Assembly (NCBI GenBank): GCA_020724185.1
Contig: DYHL01000073.1
Coordinates: 1 to 10,450, forward strand
Direction: 5' to 3'
DNA: 10,450 bases
Source: Candidatus Nitrosymbiomonas sp.
GTDB taxonomy: Bacteria > Sysuimicrobiota > Sysuimicrobiia > Sysuimicrobiales > Humicultoraceae
Shown: piece by piece, positions 6,530-10,450 of the stretch
Layout of the letters: each line of letters opens with the position of its first letter
Numbering within the stretch: position 1 is the stretch's first letter
Made by a program: the position numbers and the translations under genes
The notes under the pieces: model-generated
What the model saw: only the letters and a program-made list of their open reading frames with translations
Database searches by the model: none
Told to the model about the DNA's origin: nothing

Positions 6530-6545
6530 GGTGAAGTATAGCACA
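6530..6545. promoter_or_regulatory. Possible Crp/Fnr-type palindrome over the hyp -10 box
   Basis: The sequence GGTGA-AGTATA-GCACA (plus strand) matches eight of the ten defined bases of the Crp consensus TGTGA-N6-TCACA and exactly covers the -10 element. A factor bound here would be expected to repress. The match is short and may be chance. Confidence 0.22.
6535..6543 (-). promoter_or_regulatory. Extended -10 promoter of the hyp operon
   Basis: The coding strand reads TGCTATACT: a TGn extension plus TATACT, five of six bases of the sigma-70 -10 consensus. No good -35 hexamer is found 16-18 bp upstream, which is normal for extended -10 promoters. Initiation about 7 nt downstream would leave only about 7 nt before the hypC ATG, an almost leaderless message with GGAG partly inside it. 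Confidence 0.55.
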
Positions 6546-6549
6546 GAAC

Positions 6550-6631
6550 TCCTGGCGGGGTGGCGGCACAGTCTCCGCATCGGTTGTCCGACGGGGGGTG
6601 AGGAGTGTCTGCACCACCACCGTCGCCAGGA
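6550..6631. repeat. Long imperfect inverted repeat between the CBS gene and hypC
   Basis: TCCTGGCG (6550-6557) is exactly complementary to CGCCAGGA (6624-6631), and GGTGG (6559-6563) to CCACC (6617-6621), giving a 13-bp stem with a 1x2 internal loop around a 53-nt loop. A small hairpin, TCGG-TTGT-CCGA (6580-6591), lies within the loop. It begins 7 nt after the CBS stop codon and ends just upstream of the hyp promoter, so it may act as RNA in read-through transcripts or as a DNA operator. It has no U-tract. Confidence 0.45.
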
Positions 6632-6637
6632 TTGCCC

Positions 6638-7348
6638 TTACCGCGCCGCGGACTCCCAGGCGCGGGAGTAGGTCGAGTATCGCCTCCTCCCCCTGGTCGC
6701 GTCCGATTCAGAAGGCGGAGCGGCAAGGTGGAGTACCGCGAACCCTCCCTCGCTAAGCGCTTCGACGAGATGCAGGGGGTAGGGCACAGCCACGCGCACG
6801 ACGGCCAGCCTGCGATCGCACTGCTGATAGGTGGCCAGCGAGTCGAGAGGAACGCCTACCCCGTCGGCGATGGCAGCGAGCCCGGCGATGGCATTGGCGC
6901 GGTCCGATAGATCCACCACCAATCGCGCGCCACCCTGGCGCAGGCCGGTGAGGTCAATGAACGCCTCGAAAATGTCGCTCTCGGTAATTACGCCCAGCAG
7001 CGACCGCTTCTCGACGACCGGCAACCCGCCGATCTTCTCGCGCCGCATGATTACCGCGGCGGCTTCTATGGGTGCATCGGGCCCGATCGTCAGTGGATCT
7101 GGACTCATGATCTCGCGTACCGCGGTCCGTTCCAGGAAGGCAGAGGCCGCCTCGGCGTCCACCCCCGCAACAAGAGAAGGCTGCGCGCGCATCAGGTCGG
7201 TCCAGGTAACGATCCCCACGAGCCGGCTTCGCTGCAGCACCGGAAGCCGGCGAATTCCGAGCCGGCGCATCACACCCAGAGCTTCCGCCAGTGAAGTCCT
7301 GGTCTCGGCCGTGATCGCTGGAGCGCTCATCCGGTCGCGAACAAGCAT
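6638..7348 (-). CDS. AcuB-like CBS-CBS-ACT regulatory protein
   Basis: A 236-residue cytoplasmic protein with two CBS repeats followed by an ACT-like domain, the AcuB layout. Seen: CBS1 from VRDRMSAP to GIVTWTDLM (about 2-53), CBS2 from VREIMSPDPLTI to GVITESDIFEAF (about 77-130), then an ACT-like fold about 141-208 (ARLVVDLSDR start, LAVVRVAV strand). CBS pairs bind adenine nucleotides, and ACT domains bind small molecules, so it is probably an energy-state sensor. ATG 7348 is preferred because it retains the full MLVRDRM start common in this class; its ribosome site is weak. The residues after 215 are a variable basic tail. It lies 91 bp after the VKOR gene and 117 bp before hypC. Its target is unknown, and it lacks a catalytic domain. 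A link to hydrogenase control is only a positional guess. Confidence 0.88.
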   Translation of the reverse strand: MLVRDRMSAPAITAETRTSLAEALGVMRRLGIRRLPVLQRSRLVGIVTWTDLMRAQPSLVAGVDAEAASAFLERTAVREIMSPDPLTIGPDAPIEAAAVIMRREKIGGLPVVEKRSLLGVITESDIFEAFIDLTGLRQGGARLVVDLSDRANAIAGLAAIADGVGVPLDSLATYQQCDRRLAVVRVAVPYPLHLVEALSEGGFAVLHLAAPPSESDATRGRRRYSTYSRAWESAAR

Positions 7349-7404
7349 GGCACCAAACCCCGCTGTTTCAACCGCGTCCTTGCGGCTGGCTCCATCGTAT
7401 TGAA

Positions 7405-7417
7405 GCCGCTCGGCGGC
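7405..7417 (-). other. Small hairpin in the VKOR-CBS gap
   Basis: The coding strand carries GCCGC-CGA-GCGGC, a 5-bp GC stem with a 3-nt loop, 23 nt after the VKOR stop. It is followed by TTCAAT, not a U-run, so at best it is a weak terminator or a processing site. The rest of the 91-bp gap (7349-7439) shows no convincing promoter. Confidence 0.25.
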
Positions 7418-7439
7418 ACAATAGGGTTCTGGACGGATA

Positions 7440-7934
7440 TTACCGGGGTCTCTGACGCTCGATCACGACGGAGAGCACTAGAAGCACCACCCACAGCACC
7501 GCGCTCAGCGCGCACCACGCGCAGACCGCCTGGAGCACGGCCACCTGCAGCCAGGTAAGGTAGGCCGAGAAAGTCGCCCCGAATACTGCGAGGCCGAAAA
7601 GAGCAGGGGACGCCGAGGGCCGGACCGACGCGCGGGTCGCGCCCACAATCGCTACGAAGGCGACCGTCACGTACAGCAGCAACCCCAGGGCAGCGTTCGG
7701 GATTCCGAGGAACCGGGCATAAGAACTGGCAGCGACTTCTGCGCACGCGCCCACCAGGCACACGGGCGCGATGTTCCGCGCCGAGCTGAAGAGCAGGTAT
7801 CCCGAGACCGCTATGCCGGCCACCGCAACCGCTGCCGCAGCCTGCCAGGCGCGGTTCTGGGTGCCGGCGACAGGTCCGCGGACGGCGTTGGCGCGGGCGG
7901 TGTTAGCGCGGGCGCGCGGCTTCGATGGCGGCAC
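7440..7934 (-). CDS. VKOR-family disulfide-generating membrane protein
   Basis: Bacterial VKOR proteins reoxidise a periplasmic DsbA partner and pass electrons to quinone, replacing DsbB. GTG 7934 is chosen: GAGG precedes it by 6 nt, giving 164 residues. The ATG at 8009 would lie much deeper inside the dsbA gene, and no ATG occurs between the dsbA stop and the first membrane helix. Seen: membrane helix about 32-50, the loop cysteines Cys59 and Cys64, the conserved SSYAR (70-74), further helices about 80-100 and 111-130, and the active-site Cys138-Ala-Trp-Cys141 at the membrane face, then a last helix about 143-158. All four redox cysteines and the conserved serine are present. There is no fused thioredoxin domain; the separate DsbA-like gene just upstream, overlapping by 32 bp, supplies it. 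Confidence 0.9.
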   Translation of the reverse strand: MPPSKPRARANTARANAVRGPVAGTQNRAWQAAAAVAVAGIAVSGYLLFSSARNIAPVCLVGACAEVAASSYARFLGIPNAALGLLLYVTVAFVAIVGATRASVRPSASPALFGLAVFGATFSAYLTWLQVAVLQAVCAWCALSAVLWVVLLVLSVVIERQRPR

Positions 7935-8559
7935 GGAACACCTCAATGGGTTGAGCGCCCACGATCGAGCGGCCACCCACGAAACTGGTCGGGGTGCCCT
8001 GTACTCCACGCCTCAGCCCCTCGTTTCGGTCGGCGTCCACGCGGGCGCGCATCTGGCCGCTGCGGAGGCAGCGGGTGAACGCCGCCTGGTCGAGACCGAT
8101 CTCGCGCGCGGCGGCATCGAGGTCGCCAGCCCCGCGCAGTTCACCCCTGGGCAGGCGCGCAAACAACGCGCCGTGGTACGCCCAGAACTTGCCCTGATCG
8201 GCTGCGCACAGGCTGGCCTCGGCTGCCTGCTCGGAGAGCGGACCTCCCACCGGGAACTGCCTGTACACGATCCGGACGATCCCGGTGTTGACGTACTCAG
8301 AAACGATAAGCGGCTCGATTGACTCGGCGAGGATGCCGCAGTACTTGCACCGGAAGTCCGAGAAGACCTCGAGCGTCAACGGCGCATCAGGGCGCCCGCG
8401 CGCCGTGCCGGTAGATGCCTCCGGCACGGGCCGGGACGGTGCGGCCGCAGGAGGCGCCGCGGTCTTCCAGTGGAGCACCGCCGCACCGATCGCACCTGCA
8501 ACGGCAACGGCGGCGATTGCGATCCATAGACCTCGCCCGGAACGGTGACCGGATCTCAT
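7903..8559 (-). CDS. Membrane-anchored DsbA-like thiol-disulfide oxidoreductase
   Basis: A 218-residue periplasm-facing oxidoreductase of the DsbA/thioredoxin_4 type that would introduce disulfides into exported proteins. ATG 8559 overlaps the uspA stop by 4 bp (ATGA). Seen: a basic N-terminus, a single hydrophobic anchor or signal segment (about 11-29), an Ala/Pro-rich linker (33-55), the active site FSDFRCKYCG with Cys71 and Cys74 (CKYC), the helical insertion containing LCAADQGKFWAYH with Cys118, a further Cys164, and the cis-proline loop GTPTSF (Pro190). No lipobox cysteine is present, so the N-terminal segment probably stays as an anchor. The VKOR gene begins within its last 32 bp, showing tight coupling of the oxidase-substrate pair. 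Substrates are unknown. Confidence 0.92.
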   Translation of the reverse strand: MRSGHRSGRGLWIAIAAVAVAGAIGAAVLHWKTAAPPAAAPSRPVPEASTGTARGRPDAPLTLEVFSDFRCKYCGILAESIEPLIVSEYVNTGIVRIVYRQFPVGGPLSEQAAEASLCAADQGKFWAYHGALFARLPRGELRGAGDLDAAAREIGLDQAAFTRCLRSGQMRARVDADRNEGLRRGVQGTPTSFVGGRSIVGAQPIEVFRAAIEAARPR

Positions 8560-9011
8560 GATTCCTTGGACCCCCTGACGGTGAAGACCGGAACTTCGGC
8601 GTGCCGGACCACGTGCTCCGCCACGCTCCCGAAGAGCAGTTGCGCAAGTCCCGTGCGTCCGTGCGTGCCCATGACGATCAGGTCGGCCCCCACTTCCGCG
8701 GCAACCGCGAGGATCTCGTGCCGCGGCGTGCCTTCGCGGATCAGGGGCGTCGCACCCGGAACGCCCGCGGCCACCGTCGCCATCTCCGTGTGCGCCTCTT
8801 CACGCATCTGGTCCAGCAGCGATTCCGGGGGCGGAGGAACCATTACGCCGCCGGGACCGCCCATGATGGCGCTCACCGACACGTCAATCACGCTGAGCAG
8901 GACGATCTTCGCGCCAAACGCGCCGGCAATGGCCTGAGCCCACTCGACCGCTGCCGCAGACCCCGTGGAGAAGTCAACCGGTACCAGGATGGTGCTGATG
9001 CGCGGTGGCAT
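8556..9011 (-). CDS. Universal stress protein (UspA family), ATP-binding type
   Basis: A 151-residue single-domain Usp, cytoplasmic and usually dimeric. ATG 9011 has an excellent GGAGGTG site 5 nt upstream. Seen: the N-terminal strand ISTILVPVDFS (5-15) with the nucleotide-contacting aspartate, and the ATP-binding signature G115-x2-G118-x9-G128-S129 in MGTHGRTGL...FGSV, so it is predicted to be of the nucleotide-binding class. A Gly/Pro/Met-rich loop (about 49-63, ending in PPPP) is longer than average between the second strand and helix. It is first in the uspA-dsbA-VKOR unit and overlaps dsbA by 4 bp, an uncommon pairing of a stress protein with a periplasmic disulfide system. Its specific role is not known. 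Confidence 0.92.
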   Translation of the reverse strand: MPPRISTILVPVDFSTGSAAAVEWAQAIAGAFGAKIVLLSVIDVSVSAIMGGPGGVMVPPPPESLLDQMREEAHTEMATVAAGVPGATPLIREGTPRHEILAVAAEVGADLIVMGTHGRTGLAQLLFGSVAEHVVRHAEVPVFTVRGSKES

Positions 9012-9044
9012 GCCTACACCTCCGGAATGTACGCACGTGGCCGT

Positions 9045-9053
9045 ATTCTACCA
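9045..9053 (-). promoter_or_regulatory. Extended -10 promoter for uspA-dsbA-VKOR
   Basis: The coding strand reads TGGTAGAAT: a TGn extension with TAGAAT (five of six to consensus), without a recognisable -35. Initiation about 7 nt later would give a leader of roughly 26 nt holding the GGAGGTG ribosome site. It lies in the 70-bp gap after the dehydrogenase gene. Confidence 0.5.
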
Positions 9054-9081
9054 AACGTAAGGGAGTGACGCACCTGCCCGC

Positions 9082-10302
9082 CTATGAGGGCGCCAGGAGT
9101 ATCTTGACGGCGCGGTGCCGCCGCTTGTCGAGAGCCACCTCGATCGCGCGATGGAACTCCGCCAGGGGAAACCGGTGCGTGATCAGGGGCCGCAGGTCCA
9201 CGCCGCCGGTCGCCAACAGGTTCATGGCCAGGTCCATGGACCGGACCGTGCGACCGTCCACCTGTTCGCGCGCGTAGGCAAAACCTCCATGAACCGCGAT
9301 CTCGCGCAGCCAGATCGGGGTCCAGTCCACGCCCCTTGGAAGCGCTGCCAGACCCAACAGCACCACCGTACCGCCGGCGCGCGTCAGGCGAAGCGCGTCG
9401 GCTATGCTGCGCCCGGTTCCCACGCACTCCAATGTGGCATCCACGCCACCGGTCAACACCGGCGGCCCCAGCATGGGATTCAGCAAACCGGAACCCGTGA
9501 GCGAGGCGATCTCCCGGTAGTGAGCGTGCCCCGCAGGGGTGATGACCGCCGAAGCCCCCATGCGGCGCGCCAGGTCGGCCTGATGCGGATACCGCGCAAG
9601 AACGACGGTCCGCGCACCCGGCCGGAGCGCGCGCAGTGCCGCCACCGCGGCAAGCCCGATCGCTCCTGCACCGGCCACCAGCACCGTCGCCGCGTCTGGG
9701 GGTACGAACCTAAGGATGGAGTGCACCGCCACCGCCAGCGGCTCCACCAGGATGGCCTGCTCATCGGAAACATGGGCAGGAACGAAGACCAGTTGCGATT
9801 GGTGCGCCACCATCACCTCGCCCCACGCCCCACCGGTGTCGCGGCAGGCGCCCTGTGCGAGCCCTGGGGAAAGGTATCCCTCGGCGAACCGGCTGCACAG
9901 GTTGTGGTCGCCCCGTGCGCAGGCTGCGCATGGATCGGCGAAACCCCGCGCCGCGCAGGCCAGCACTGGCTCCACCACAACCCGGCTTCCCACCGCCACG
10001 TCGGCGGCAGGACCGACCCCCACCACTGTGCCGACGTTCTCGTGCCCCATGACGAACGGCATCGAGGCGTAGACCGTGGCATACGGGCTCGTTTCTAGGA
10101 GCACAACGTGCAGGTCGCTCCCGCAGACGCCGCCCAGGTGCACGCGCACCTTGACCCAGTCGGCTCCGGGCAGGCGTGGCTCTGGGATCTCGGCCAGACG
10201 GATCGGGCTCAGCCGGCTCCAAAACGCCGGGCGCCAGAAGCGGCCGAGAGATCGCGCCGCCAGATATCGGGGGATCGTGATGTTGGAGACAACGGCCTTC
10301 AC
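9082..10302 (-). CDS. Zinc-dependent medium-chain alcohol/polyol dehydrogenase
   Basis: A 406-residue cytosolic NAD(P)-dependent dehydrogenase of the MDR zinc family (sorbitol/threonine/alcohol dehydrogenase type); substrate unknown. The GTG start at 10302 is 4 nt after the mobA stop and gives the common opening MKAVV; the SD is poor, so coupling to mobA is likely. Seen: an N-terminal insertion of about 25 residues rich in Arg/Trp/Phe (11-34) before the usual EIPEPRLP segment; the catalytic zinc ligands Cys60 (GVCGSD) and His87-Glu88 (GHE), with Glu188 in VEP; four structural-zinc cysteines at 116, 125, 128 and 136; and the Rossmann motif GAGAIG (211-216). After the second Rossmann strand there is VLARY, with Arg and no Asp, which would suit NADP better than NAD (inference). 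The C-terminus reads RAVKILLAPS. Confidence 0.92.
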   Translation of the reverse strand: MKAVVSNITIPRYLAARSLGRFWRPAFWSRLSPIRLAEIPEPRLPGADWVKVRVHLGGVCGSDLHVVLLETSPYATVYASMPFVMGHENVGTVVGVGPAADVAVGSRVVVEPVLACAARGFADPCAACARGDHNLCSRFAEGYLSPGLAQGACRDTGGAWGEVMVAHQSQLVFVPAHVSDEQAILVEPLAVAVHSILRFVPPDAATVLVAGAGAIGLAAVAALRALRPGARTVVLARYPHQADLARRMGASAVITPAGHAHYREIASLTGSGLLNPMLGPPVLTGGVDATLECVGTGRSIADALRLTRAGGTVVLLGLAALPRGVDWTPIWLREIAVHGGFAYAREQVDGRTVRSMDLAMNLLATGGVDLRPLITHRFPLAEFHRAIEVALDKRRHRAVKILLAPS

Positions 10303-10306
10303 GCAA

Positions 10307-10450
10307 CTACACTTCAATGCGTCTGGGGCGCGCCCCTCCCTGCCGGCGGCACTCCTGGGCCGTGTTGACGTTGTACAGCGTGCGCAGGCCCGGGTCAACG
10401 GCCTCCAGTTCTGCCGCCGTCACCTGCCGCACGCGCAGCGCTTCGAGAGC
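10307..10450 (-). CDS. mobA: Molybdenum cofactor guanylyltransferase, C-terminal 47 aa (5' part outside window)
   Basis: Only the tail of this gene is present; the frame is open to the window edge and stops at TAG 10309-10307. The C-terminal segment includes LEAVDPGLRTLYNVNTAQE, which closely matches the end of MobA, where a V/D-P-x-L-R-x-L-x-NVNT motif is strongly conserved. MobA transfers GMP from GTP to molybdopterin to form the guanine-dinucleotide cofactor used by DMSO-reductase-family enzymes such as formate dehydrogenases and nitrate reductases. The following alcohol dehydrogenase is not a molybdoenzyme, so the link is only positional. Completeness of the catalytic N-terminal half cannot be judged here. 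Confidence 0.8.
   Translation of the reverse strand, partial: ALEALRVRQVTAAELEAVDPGLRTLYNVNTAQECRRQGGARPRRIEV

Noticed and set aside
7935..8009. An ATG start for VKOR at 8009
   Set aside because: It would overlap dsbA by over 100 bp with a non-membrane, poorly conserved extension; GTG 7934 with GAGG upstream is better.
9115..10098. A 327-codon plus-strand open frame opposite the alcohol dehydrogenase
   Set aside because: The sense strand gives a complete zinc dehydrogenase with all metal ligands; the opposite frame has no domain features.
1..10450. tRNA, rRNA, CRISPR array, insertion sequence or phage genes
   Set aside because: No repeat-spacer arrangement, transposase-like protein, terminal repeats or tRNA cloverleaf was seen; nearly all the sequence is covered by minus-strand genes.

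Overview
This is a GC-rich (clearly over 60% G+C), densely packed stretch in which every supported gene lies on the minus strand, so transcription runs from high to low coordinates. Gaps are short, several genes overlap by 4 bp (ATGA or GTGA), and GTG starts are common. The gene set is bacterial. It points to an uncultured or anaerobic/microaerobic lineage carrying a group 3b-type cytoplasmic [NiFe]-hydrogenase (sulfhydrogenase type). I cannot fix the phylum; GC-rich candidate phyla with such hydrogenases are plausible, but nothing here is diagnostic.

In order of transcription: (1) 10450-9082 holds the 3' end of mobA (molybdenum cofactor guanylyltransferase) followed 4 bp later by a zinc-dependent medium-chain alcohol dehydrogenase. 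(2) 9053-7440 holds a promoter with an extended -10, then a UspA protein, a membrane-anchored DsbA-like thiol oxidoreductase and a VKOR-family quinone-linked oxidase, all overlapping; the last two form a periplasmic disulfide-forming pair. (3) 7348-6638 encodes an AcuB-like CBS-CBS-ACT regulatory protein. (4) From 6543 downward there is a second extended -10 promoter and a long operon: hypC, a family 5 solute-binding protein, two DppB/DppC-type permeases, a DUF6390 protein, a very short hypA, hypB, a stand-alone cyclic-nucleotide-binding-domain protein, and the start of the 4Fe-4S electron-transfer (beta) subunit of the hydrogenase, which is cut by the window edge.

The genes of region 4 fit one job, building and fuelling a [NiFe] enzyme. 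HypC serves the Fe(CN)2CO branch, HypA and HypB insert nickel, and the importer buried between hypC and hypA is a good candidate for the nickel source, although its ATPases are not here. The most unusual points are a HypA that keeps the N-terminal nickel site but has lost its whole zinc-finger domain, a HypC lacking the usual histidine of its HxGFA motif, and an uncharacterised DUF6390 protein with a histidine cluster placed right before the reduced HypA. Together they suggest an altered nickel-delivery module. HypD, HypE, HypF and the hydrogenase large and small subunits are not in the window.
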